Shown: piece by piece, positions 35,897 through 46,210 of the stretch
Position numbering within the stretch: position 1 is the stretch's first letter
How the letters are laid out: the number at the start of each line of letters is the position of its first letter
DNA from: Turbatrix aceti
Taxonomy: Eukaryota; Nematoda; Chromadorea; Rhabditida; Panagrolaimidae
NCBI GenBank assembly: GCA_963969345.1
Contig: OZ017767.1
Span: 10,422,471-10,486,470, forward strand
DNA: 64,000 nt
Direction of reading: 5' to 3'
Position numbers and translations under genes: made by a program
Notes under the pieces: generated by a model
Databases searched by the model: none
What the model saw: the letters and a program-made list of their open reading frames with translations, nothing else
Told to the model about the DNA's origin: nothing

Positions 35897-38800
35897 CTAA
35901 CTGATAACTGCCTCTTCGACACTTGACAAATCCGTTAAATAGTAACCCCAGTATCTGAAAAAAAGTTTTTGGATTTTAATTAAATTGGAAAAAATTTTTT
36001 TTTGAATTTTTTTTTTAATTTTAAATTTAAAATTTTGAAAAAATAAAAAAAACTTTATTTTTGAATTTTTTTAAAACAAAAAAAAATTAATTAAAAAATT
36101 TTTTTTTGAAATTTGAATTTTGAAAAAATTAAAACAAAGAACTTTATTTTTAATTTTTTGAAAACAAAAAAAAATTTTTTTTTTGAAAAATCTCACCCGG
36201 CATTGAAAATGAGATAAGCAGTAGGAAAAAGTATGGCGCTGTACTTGTCGACGAGTTCGGGCGTAATCGATCGAATGGCGCGTCGTATCCTACGGAAGCG
36301 TCGATAGATGAAATTTCTGTGATGTTGTCGGGGCAGAGTGGTCGTTGCCGCGGGGCATCCGAGACCAGACAGGCTACCGGCTTCTCCACCCACGCCCCGA
36401 GAGTGCTCGACTCGAGCGTGCGAAGTAGCGAACCTCGGGCCACCAGGTTCTCGGTTGGTTGGGTCACCGCGATCGGTTTCTTGGTTACCTCCTCCCTCGA
36501 GGGGCGGCGACACGATCTGGGCCATTTCGTTGCTATTTTTTAGGGATGAACATCGCTTGTCTACCCAGAATTGTCGAAGACCGATCCGGGGTGATGGCAT
36601 TTCTTTCCATGCAAATTCTTCGGTCTCGGATGATCGCTTGCGCGGACGAACGCGGCAGAGGGGAGCTCCTTCGTTGCGGCACATGAAACCGACGACCGCG
36701 AGCTCGAGCAGGCTCATGAAGATGAACATCATGCCGGAGAGCATCCAGACGTCTGAAATTTGGGTTTGGAAGGATTTGGGGCTTTGAAACACAAAAACAG
36801 ACAAAATTTGAGTTTCTGTACGGTCTCGACTGGAAAATAAGAAAATTCCAGTCGAGACCATTTTTGGGCGCGGTTTTGAATTTTTAAACTTAAAAAATCT
36901 GTTTTGTGTCTTCTTGTAAAAACAATGGTAAGTTCTGCATGGTTTCGACTGGAATTTCAAATTTTCCACTCCAGACCGTTTTGGCGCGTTTTTGGATTTT
37001 TGAATTTTTTTTTTCGAAAAAAATGTTATATTACAAAAAAAATTATTTTTTTTTGACTTACCAATAGCCTTGACGTAACTGACCCTCGGGAGGTTCCTAA
37101 TAATGTTACCAAACTGAAATGTCATAGCAAGTAGACTGTTGACCCCCAGCATGGTCCTGGCTGGAATTGCACGTGGTCCGAGGTAAAAACTAATCCAGCT
37201 GATAAAAATAGTCGTAATAGTTGGCACGTAGCCCTGCAGAATGTACCAGCCATAGCGTCGTTTGAAGACAAAAGATACTGTCAACTCGTCCCACCATCCT
37301 GCCGGCTGTAAAAAAATATTTGTGCTAATCAAAAAATTTTTTTGGAACTCACGTAACTCTGCTCAATGGAGACAACACTGAAATTGACGAGCAGAAAGTC
37401 GGGAAGTTCGATGGGCTTGAGCAGCATGACGGGGTAGGGTTGATTCCACTGCATGCGTACCTCGCCGGTATTGTAGTTGAAAGACTCGAAGGTGAGGAAG
37501 CACTGCTGCGAGTCGAAGGGAAAGCGCTTGAGGTTCATGTCGCAGGGACCGGTCAGCTTCATACGGTAGTTCGTCCAGACCGTGCTGTTCGAAAAAACCA
37601 TGAGAAATACATTTTTGAACGGGGATTCGTGAATTGCTGCTGATTTTGAGTTTATGAAACATGTATTCTGAAAAATTCGTTTTTTTACGTATCTAAAATT
37701 AATTTTTAATTTTTGTTTAAAAAAAGGCCAACAGTTTTTTTGTTGACAAGCGCACAAAAATTTTTTTGCAGTTTTGTTCGAGGATTGGAACGAACACTTT
37801 TTGAACGTGTTCGCGAACAACATTTTTTTTTTCATTTTTTTGTAACTTTTTTTAAAACTGATTCAAAAAATTTGATTTTCGTAATAATTTTTTACGTTCG
37901 TTTAATTTAAAAAAATGATGTAAAATTTTTTTGAATAAAAGCTGATGCCCCCTCAATGCCCTGTAAGCGTTAAAAAAAGTTATGTATGCCAACTGAGAAG
38001 CATTACTTAAAAATTAATTTATCGTTTTGTTCGAACACTCGAGAGTTTGGCAAAAAAAAATTTCAATGGTCAAGAAAAAAAAGACCAATACAGAAGTTGG
38101 TGGTCGCAAAATGCAAAAAAAAAACTCAAAATAGAAAATGCATGAAAGGTCTAATTAAAGTGATTGCAGTTTTTTTAACTCTTCCATAGGCGGTATAAAT
38201 AAATAATACAAGACTTGACTGCTCGACGGTCGGCTGTTGAGCACGACACGGAAACTGTGATGAAGAAATAGAAAAAAAAATAGAAAAATGCGTTTTTGGA
38301 AACAGAAAAGGGCAAACTCACGGGTATCCAAAGTTTTTGAAGGACCTTATCGTCGAATGATATGTTGTTCTTGCAGGGATTCATGTATTCGTAGACCAAT
38401 GCTGGATCTTCCCAGAATTCGTTTATATAGAGGTCTGGAATTTTTTTTTTTAATTTTTAAGCAAAAAAAAATTTTTTTATTACAAAAAAAAATTTTTGAA
38501 CCTAAAAATACTGTTGTTTTAGGTTCAAAAGAAGCACAAAACCTAAAAAAACTGTTTATTGTAGAAAGTGTTTGCAACAAAATTTTTAGAAACAAAAATT
38601 TTTTTTTTAATATTTATAATTTACAAAAAACAGAAATGCAAAAAAAAAGATTTTGAATTTGAAATTTTGTTTGTTTTCCAAAAACGTCGAATTCAAACTA
38701 AATATTCCTCGGCTACCCAGAAATCAACGTCCCCCGTACATACGTAAGCGAGGGTAAACAAAGCGAAAAAAGGATACGAGTCTTACCAATTTCAAAGTCT

Positions 38801-39033
38801 TGCGTCAGCTCGCTGACAGCCGTGACTTCCTGTACCCACATGTCAACGCGTACCCTCACCGGATACGCTGGCATGTAGTGTTTATTGTAACTGTCTTTGA
38901 GCAGGTTATCGATGACTTCGGTATCATTGGCACACGATCCGGTGAAAGGACCTGTCGACATGGCACTCGTATTTCCGTAGGATGACAGAAGCTCGGTGAG
39001 GAAGGATACCATGACCCAGCCGGGGTGGCTCAT
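35897..39033 (-). CDS. Cys-loop ligand-gated anion channel, MOD-1/LGC-50-like
   Basis: Exons (minus) 39033-38787, 38434-38322, 37667-37353, 37305-37062, 36752-36197 and 35954-35897; all phases agree, giving about 510 aa. The ligand domain contains [20 protein letters not shown] and [17 protein letters not shown], then a canonical 13-residue Cys-loop (C at LTGPC, closing at DSQQC). M1 to M3 follow, with [20 protein letters not shown] at M2; the PAR motif before M2 marks anion channels. M4 is [17 protein letters not shown]. The sequence recalls the serotonin-gated MOD-1 and LGC-50 group, from memory only. No clear signal peptide is seen: the ATG lies right at an acceptor, so an upstream signal exon may be missing from this model. 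Confidence 0.85.
36822..36859. repeat. Intronic hairpin of the TCCAGTCGAGACC family
   Basis: GGTCTCGACTGGAA and its exact reverse complement are separated by ten A-rich bases, inside an intron of the cys-loop channel gene. Single or degenerate copies occur at 33,424, 33,595, 31,146, 31,188, 26,251, 583 and 445. Confidence 0.75.
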
Positions 39034-39830
39034 CTGAAAAAAAACAAAATTGTTTCCGATCAAAAAAATTAAAAAAATCTAAAAAATACCCTTTGTCTTA
39101 ACGAAAAAAACATGTCGATTTTTTTTGACTGATCGAAATTTTTTAGGAAGAAATTAGATCAATTGGACGAAAAAAAATTCATTTCTAACAAAAAAAAAAT
39201 TTTCTAAAAAATTCAGTGTTCATAGCTAGCCACCGCCACCGCCGCCGCCACAAACACCAAGTCCATGAATGCCTGGGGCATGGATGCATGGCATAGGTTT
39301 GCGGCAGTTTAGAAGCGAAAACGACAAAATATGGATAAAAATGTCTAACTCTTCTTTGTTTTGCAACGTCTTTTTTTTGGTGCTGGGATGGGAGGTGGGA
39401 TGGGTGCATTTGAAAACGGGGGGAGAGAACAAATGAGGAAAAGAAAGTCGGGAGAAGATGGAAATTAGATAGTTATTACTCGCATGTTTATCTTGTTTTG
39501 TCTTTCTTGTCGTTTGTTGCGCGCACTTTTTTCAATCAGTGTCCTTTTATTTTTGTTTGAAAACAAATTTTTTTTTGTTTTCTTAATCCGTGGTTAGCTA
39601 TTTTTTTTAATTTTCTAAATGACAACGTTGTAAAAAATGTTATTTAGAAAATTTATGAATAGGCGCTATTTCTATCGCTTGCGAACGAACAATTTGAACA
39701 CGTGCAAAAAAAGTTTTTTTTAAATTTAAAATTTAAAAATATTAATTTTTTTAAAAAACTAATAAAAATAAAAAAATAAAATAAAACAAATTACAAAAAA
39801 AAGTTTTTTTTATTTTTTAATTTTAAAATA
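39034..39830. other. Region upstream of the channel gene
   Basis: No supported exon. Near 39,230-39,290 a short minus-strand frame looks like a signal peptide (MDLVFVAAAVAVAS) but it lacks a good donor. The last 250 bases are nearly pure A/T. Confidence 0.35.
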
Positions 39831-41404
39831 AAGTGCGTTCGAAAAGGTTAGACCCACCCTTAAATTAGAGGTTTGCGTAAGTACGGTAATAGTTACGGTA
39901 ACGGGAGTAGGACCATTCGAATCAGCGTGCAAAAATACATCGATATAAGTGTTCGCGAAGTTCATCCAGCGCAAAATACGGTCAGGAAAAAATAAAATGT
40001 GTTTTACGACCGTTCGAAAAGGTTAGACCCACCTTCGATTATAACGGATTTTTTTTATTTTAAAAGCGCCAAACCGCCGTAAGCAGCATTTTACCAAACA
40101 AGCCGTTGATTTTGATCTTAAAAAACTTTATAACAAAGGTGGGGCGGGTTCCTGATAAAAATTTTAGTCAATTTTCTGCAAGTTTGACCCCCAACATCAA
40201 CAATGCCTTCCTGAAGGTTGGTGAGGGCCAAAACTAGACGTTTATCGGCAAAAACAGCACACACGTGATGTATACGTAAGTTTTCAATCGATAAATCATC
40301 AGTACACCCTGCACTGTTTGACAGAAAATTATTTTTCCTTATGAAAAACATGCTGATGTTGGGGCCTAACATGTTTAGATCCAATTTTCAATCGATATAA
40401 ATTTTTTACAATGTGCCAATGTTAACATAATTATATTCCATGAGCACTACAAACTATTTGGCACAATCCCCCGTACATGCTAGAGAGAATACACGCTATG
40501 CAGAGGGTTTGGTAAACCTCAAGGTCAACCTCACAATGCTCCGGACGTTGCGACAAATCCAGTAGTGGATTTTTTTGGACAAATTTGGCTAAAAACGTGT
40601 CAAACTATTAAAACAGTTCCAGTAAAACATTTTCTGAGCCTTAGACATAGAGCGCAATTTAAAATTAAGCCATAAATTGAAGTTTTGGAACTTGACATCT
40701 AACTCTTGTTTTTGACGAAATACAGACCGGTTGTCTATGCTTTTGTTTTCTGCCAGAAGTACACGGATTCTTGCGGGATGGCTTCAAATGACTATTTGCT
40801 ACAAATCTGGTGACATGGGCGCTTTGTAAAAAATTTATATCGATTGAAAATTGAATCTAAACACGTTAGGCCCCAACATCAGCATGTTTTTCATAAGGAA
40901 AAATAATTTTCTGTCAAACAGCGCTGGGTGTACTGATGATTTATCGATTGAAAACTTACGTATACATCACGTGTGTGCTGTTTTTGCCGATAAACGTCTA
41001 GTTTTAGCCCTCACCAACCTTCAGGAAGGCATTGTTGATGTTGGGGGTCAAACTTGCAGAAAATTGGCTAAAATTTTTAGCAGGGACGCACCCCACCATT
41101 GTTTTTAAGTTTTTTAAGATCAAAATCAACGGCTTGTTTGGTAAAATGCTGCTTACGGCGGTTTGGCGCTTTTAAAATAAAAAAAATCCGTTATAATCGA
41201 AGGTGGGTCTAACCTTTTCGAACGGTCGTAAAACACATTTTATTTTTTCCTGACCGTATTTTGCGCTGGATGAACTTCGCGAACACTTATATCGATGTAT
41301 TTTTGCACGCTGATTCGAATGGTCCTACTCCCGTTACCGTAACTATTACCGTACTTACGCAAACCTCTAATTTAAGGGTGGGTCTAACCTTTTCGAACGC
41401 ACTT
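39831..41404. mobile_element. Foldback element, 581-bp inverted arms, TA-flanked
   Basis: Arms 39831-40411 and 40824-41404 are near-perfect inverted copies around a 412-bp spacer. The ends read AAGTGCGTTCGAAAAGG, directly flanked by TA on both sides, as expected for Tc1/mariner-type target duplication. The terminal TTCGAAAAGGTTAGACCCAC motif is repeated inside each arm (about 40,014 and its mirror). No transposase is encoded; frames in the two arms are mirror copies. A non-autonomous element. Confidence 0.85.
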
Positions 41405-41406
41405 TA

Positions 41407-43384
41407 TTTATTTATAAAAAGCTAAAAAATTAAAAAAATTAAATTTGATTTAAAAAAAAAACTAGAATTGTTGTTCAACCTGAGAGGACAAAGAATTGCT
41501 CGAAAAAAAACAGTTTTTTGTTCGTTTGCAAAACGCGGTCAAAAGTTTTTATATTTGCAAACGAAACTTGCAAAATATTCGTTTTTTTAATGGATAAAAG
41601 ACGTCATCTTTTAAAAAATAATGTGTTTTGAGAAATCGAATCATGCCCTTTCAAAGTCCGCGCATATCCCTCTAATTTCCGGATAAAAAATAACAAACCT
41701 TTTGAAATGTCGATTTTGTCAACCGGAAAGCCAAAAAAGGAAGTTGCTTCTTAGCAGCCGTTACAGAAACGCGCTGCACACCAGAATCAGAATCAGCGTG
41801 TTTTTTCGGTGTTTCATTTGTGCAAGTATAAAAAAAAATTAAAATTGAACCTGCAAAAAAAAATAATAATTAGGAAGAAATATTTCCGACTTTTATCGAT
41901 AATTTGAACAAATTCTGAAAAAGACAACTCGGTAGAAAAAAAAAGTTGCAGGAAGGCATGGGTAAATCGTTGGCGTCCGACGACGACGACGTCGACGTCA
42001 ACGACCGGCGTTAACGGCGACGGGGACAACGGATGCGCAGCCAATTATGCAAACAACAACTCGTTGAGAGACGAGAAAGACCCAGACTGACGGGACCGGC
42101 AAAATGGCGTGCCGTAACCTCCTTCTCCCAGAATGACTACTCAAGCGGCGTTTTTCGCGTTTTAGACAAAGTTGAGATTTTTTTAAACGCTCCTCAACTC
42201 TAAGGGGTGTATAGTATTTTCAATTTGTCGGAACGCACACAAAAAAAACACCTACTCATGTTTTTTTGACTTTTTAAGATTTTCCACAAGCTGTAAAAAA
42301 AGCTTGATAGTACTAAAAACTCGAGACTATAGAAGTGCCATGTCGGCGTCAAAAAATCGCAAAATGACTCTCGGGAAAGTTTTCGAATTGAACAAGTTTT
42401 CCTCAATCAAGCAAAAATGAACCGCAATGGGGTTAGAGAGGGGCCGGGTATGATGAAGCAGCAAAGCAACAATGCCCATGCCATACTAATTTCAAATTGC
42501 ATTATGTATGATTTTTTTTCAGGCGTGCCTGTAAGTGGCGACAAATCTTCTTCTTGAGGACAAAATTGAATTCTATTCATAAATGTGCCTACATACATAA
42601 ATACTTGTCCGCGCGTCTTTACACGATTCGAACGAAAGCCAATCGTGTATACTATTTAGAAACGAAGCGCGCGTTGCATTTGAGACGGAAACTACGTACA
42701 CCCACCCCGTTAGAGTCAAGGGGGGAGGGGGGACAGACAATCATTTGTGTCTGTGTGATGGTAGCCAGGAGAAGAGAAGGAAGAAGCCAAGACAAGATGT
42801 GTTTGGGTAGGACGTCGGAGAGGAGGTGATTGTCTTGTCTCTCCCTTCCTCCCCAGCCCTCCTTCATCGACGATGCGGCAAATGACCACTTCCAAAGGGC
42901 AAAGTCAATTTAGGGTAATGCTCACAGAGATTCTTAAGAGTCCGGGAGTCCTTAAAATGATGCAGTTTTACTATTTTTGTCTCTTGGTTTGCAAAAAGTT
43001 GAAAGTTGGCTGCAATAAGAGGGAGGGTCACGGTTTTTGTATAACAAATAGTAGTATGTAAAAAGTCGACGCTGGTGCAACTTTTTGCCCAAACTCGATT
43101 TTTACACTTTTTCACTATTTTAATGCACTAAATCATCAAAAATCATGCTTAACATATAAAAAATCTATCATTTCTGAATAATGAGCATTTTTTGGGCTAG
43201 CTCACCTTCTGCCCATTCTGCCCACTTGCCACGGCTCACGCTTTTAAATAATTTCCAAAAACTACAAAAAGAAGTCTAGCGGAAATGATCGAAACGCAAA
43301 ACTAGGCGCTCCCATGTCCCTCAGAAGGATGATGTCTTCTTCACAAACTTGTGAATCTAGAGAGTGCGCATTTTTGTTTGTAAT
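41407..43384. other. Intergenic region
   Basis: No supported gene. A CGACGACGACGTCGACGTC block lies near 41,977-42,000. A minus-strand frame at 42,407-42,500 could encode a signal peptide but fits no downstream exon by phase. Confidence 0.35.
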
Positions 43385-45318
43385 CATCGGGAAAACTTGC
43401 GACCTTTCGATCTTAAGTCCAATGCGTTAACCACGGGATTATGCAACGAGGTCGAATTGTGGTATTGTGGCTCCGCCCATCGTCCCACGCTGACTGGCCG
43501 CAGCTATGGCTGCAAGCGTGTGTCTGACTCTCTCCATTCTCATGGTCTTTTCACGACCGCGCTGCACGAGTTCGCTGGGTTGAATTAATGTCAAAAAAAT
43601 CGAATTTTTGTCCAAATTTGAAATTTTGTATTGTTTCAAATCAGATTAGTGATCGTCATGATATTTGAAGCATTTTGACCCAAAATGCGATTTTTTGAAC
43701 CAATTTTGGCAAAAATCGAGTAGGGTACGGTAGAAAAAACGCCAGGGGCTTCAAAATGATGATGCAAAGCTGAAAATTTCAGGGTAGACTAAAAACAAAA
43801 TTTCCTTTCGAATGGCTTACTCAGTTTTTTGATATCGAATTGATAAATGCCCGAAAAAACGGTTTTTTTCGGAAATTTGAAAAATTCGGAACTTTTTAGA
43901 ACTCTGATCAAAAAGTGAATATCACTAATCGAAACAGCAGTATCTTTTTTATCAACTTTGAAATTTTCAGACACTTACCATATCCTGGAAGCATACGGTA
44001 GCGATTCTCCCGAACCCTACTTGTTCAAACGCCTGAGGCTATGAGGTAGGGCACTGCAGAACAAAGTGAGATAGAGCATCTTGTTAGAAATTTTTCGGTC
44101 GACAAAACCGTGTAACTCCTAAATTTTTATCTATTTTTTTGGCTTCACCAGATTAATTCGCGCAACATACACTCATTTTTGGTACCAATTTTACGAAAAT
44201 TGAGATCGAAAAAGTGGAGTATGGGGAAAAAATCGCCTTGGGCTCAGTTTGAAAGCAATATTGCTGAAAATTTCAGTACTGATGTAAAAATAAATTCTGA
44301 ATTTCATGGTGATATCCGTTTTTTTAAATTTGGACCGAAAAGTTCCTAAACTTTCAAATTTTCGAAGAGAAAGCACTTTTCGGAACTTTTTCGAACATTT
44401 AGGAACAAAATAATATAATTTTTGAATTCTACAGGGTTTTCTACGTCTTGTGTCGAGATTCATGCTATAACACCCCAAAACTCGCTTGACGGCGATTTTT
44501 TTCCTAGACCCCACTTTTTCGATCTCAATTTTCGTAAAATTGGTACCAAAAATGAGTGTATGTTGCGCGAATTAATCTGGTGAAGCCAAAAAAATAGATA
44601 AAAATTTAGGAGTTACACGGTTTTGTCGACCGAAAAATTTCTAACAAGATGCTCTATCTCACTTTGTTCTGCAGTGCCCTACCTCATAGCCTCAGGCGTT
44701 TGAACAAGTAGGGTTCGGGAGAATCGCTACCGTATGCTTCCAGGATATGGTAAGTGTCTGAAAATTTCAAAGTTGATAAAAAAGATACTGCTGTTTCGAT
44801 TAGTGATATTCACTTTTTGATCAGAGTTCTAAAAAGTTCCGAATTTTTCAAATTTCCGAAAAAAACCGTTTTTTCGGGCATTTATCAATTCGATATCAAA
44901 AAACTGAGTAAGCCATTCGAAAGGAAATTTTGTTTTTAGTCTACCCTGAAATTTTCAGCTTTGCATCATCATTTTGAAGCCCCTGGCGTTTTTTCTACCG
45001 TACTCTACTCGATTTTTGCCAAAATTGGTTCAAAAAATCGCATTTTGGGTCAAAATGCTTCAAATATCATGACGATCACTAATCTGATTTGAAACAATAC
45101 AAAATTTCAAATTTGGACAAAAATTCGATTTTTTTGACATTAATTCAACCCAGCGAACTCGTGCAGCGCGGTCGTGAAAAGACCATGAGAATGGAGAGAG
45201 TCAGACACACGCTTGCAGCCATAGCTGCGGCCAGTCAGCGTGGGACGATGGGCGGAGCCACAATACCACAATTCGACCTCGTTGCATAATCCCGTTAACC
45301 ACTACGCCATGGGAGCAC
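43385..45318 (-). other. tRNA-Leu-like sequence interrupted by a foldback element
   Basis: On the minus strand, 45318-45294 reads as a tRNA 5' half with an A box (TGGCGTAGTGGTTAAC). The continuation GTTAACGCATTGGACTTAAG lies at 43434 downward, followed by a degenerate T arm (AAGGTCGCAAGTTTTCCC). The anticodon loop reads TAA, as in tRNA-Leu(UAA). The 1,859-bp element lies between the halves with a 9-bp duplication. Because acceptor and T stems pair poorly, it is more likely a tRNA-derived repeat or pseudogene than a working tRNA. Confidence 0.55.
43435..45293. mobile_element. Foldback/Mutator-like element with 9-bp target duplication
   Basis: Inverted arms of about 800 bp (43435-44237 and 44491-45293) surround a 250-bp spacer. 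Ends are GGGATTATGC / GCATAATCCC. Perfect direct repeats GTTAACCAC flank both ends (43426-43434 and 45294-45302). Long terminal inverted repeats plus a 9-bp duplication are typical of Mutator-like elements. No transposase is present; the mirrored frames in the arms are not genes. Related copies or fragments lie at 51,186, 52,660, 53,310 and 62,488 onward. Confidence 0.85.
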
Positions 45319-45584
45319 ACATGAGTCATCGTCTGATTGTCACTCTTTATGACCAGAACAGCAAAAAAAAACCAACAATGCGTTCTTATATTATCTAAAA
45401 CACCAAAGGTCACAAAGGGAATACAGTCGCATGTGGGAAGAAAGAAGAAAGAGCAACACAACATCGTTGCACACACACACACTCTCTCTCTTCGCTCTCT
45501 CACGCCCCTCCCTGCTGGCTGTCTCCTCTGCATCTCTGCCAGGCCGCGCTGAGTACATAGACGAGAACCACTCCAAGGCAAGAG

Positions 45585-45660
45585 GGGGCCTCCATGGCTC
45601 AGTCGGTAGAGTGCGCAACCGCAAAGCGGTAGGATGATGGTTCGACTCCCATGTGCGCCC
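45585..45660 (+). other. tRNA-like sequence upstream of the protease gene
   Basis: TGGCTCAGTCGGTAGAG matches the pol III A box, and GGTTCGACTCC the B box, at normal spacing. Acceptor strands pair incompletely. The block and the following 100 bp recur at 51,975 ahead of the second protease copy. Confidence 0.5.
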
Positions 45661-45766
45661 GAGTTTTTTGCCTTTTTTGTTTTACTTATTACTTTGGTTT
45701 TTACAATCACACATAGCCAAGAAGTGGAAAGTAGAAGCGTTTAACACAAGTTTTGTTTTTTATTAA

Positions 45767-46210
45767 ATGACTACTTTTGGTCTCCGAAAAGACCTGAAGC
45801 CATTAACCAATCTAGATCTCCTTGAGCTTGTAAATGTACTCGAAATCAAAAATTTCCGTGGCATCTTTATGAGAGACACTTTACCACCACAGGGAATTAA
45901 AGAAAAAGAAGTAGGAATTGTGAATTTAGACTCTTCAAACAATAAAGGAACTCATTGGGTTTGTTATTCCAGGAAAGGAAGTCTTTGTTATTATTTTGAT
46001 TCATTCGGTTTAGATCCACCATTAGAACTTCAAGAATATTTCAAGAGTAGAAATAAAAAAGATAAAATAGAGCTTTCAACATTCCAAATTCAAGAATTTG
46101 GAACACATCATTGTGGTTATTACTGTCTTTTACTTCTCAAGTTATTAGAATCTTATTACTTCAGAACCAGTATTCTCAAGATTCTAAGAATCAAAGAACC
46201 TCTGATTTAA
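45767..46210 (+). CDS. Adenain-like cysteine protease of a Maverick/Polinton-like element, 147 aa
   Basis: Begins MTTFGLRKDLKPLT. Shows the triad layout of the adenovirus-type protease family: KGTHWVCY with the catalytic histidine (residue ~66), YYFDSFGLDPP with the acidic residue, IQEFGTHHCGYYCLLLL with the glutamine and catalytic cysteine. In Mavericks this enzyme matures capsid proteins. Codons are A/T-rich, unlike host genes nearby. The 3' end overlaps the convergent polymerase frame by 20 bp. A second, broken copy is at 52,162. The C-terminal end after residue 135 may be altered. Confidence 0.8.
   Translation: MTTFGLRKDLKPLTNLDLLELVNVLEIKNFRGIFMRDTLPPQGIKEKEVGIVNLDSSNNKGTHWVCYSRKGSLCYYFDSFGLDPPLELQEYFKSRNKKDKIELSTFQIQEFGTHHCGYYCLLLLKLLESYYFRTSILKILRIKEPLI

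Noticed and set aside
39230..39290. Short minus-strand signal-peptide-like frame upstream of the channel gene
   Set aside because: A GGC-repeat makes the Ala/Val run. No acceptable donor in phase with the first recognised channel exon.
42407..42500. Minus-strand signal-peptide-like sequence (MAWALLLCCFII) as distant first exon of the channel
   Set aside because: The only nearby GT would give the wrong phase, and the intron would have to span the 1.6 kb foldback. Left out of the model.
43439..45289. Mirrored 61-aa and 66-aa frames in both arms of the foldback element
   Set aside because: Identical because the arms are inverted copies. No start context or similarity to known proteins.
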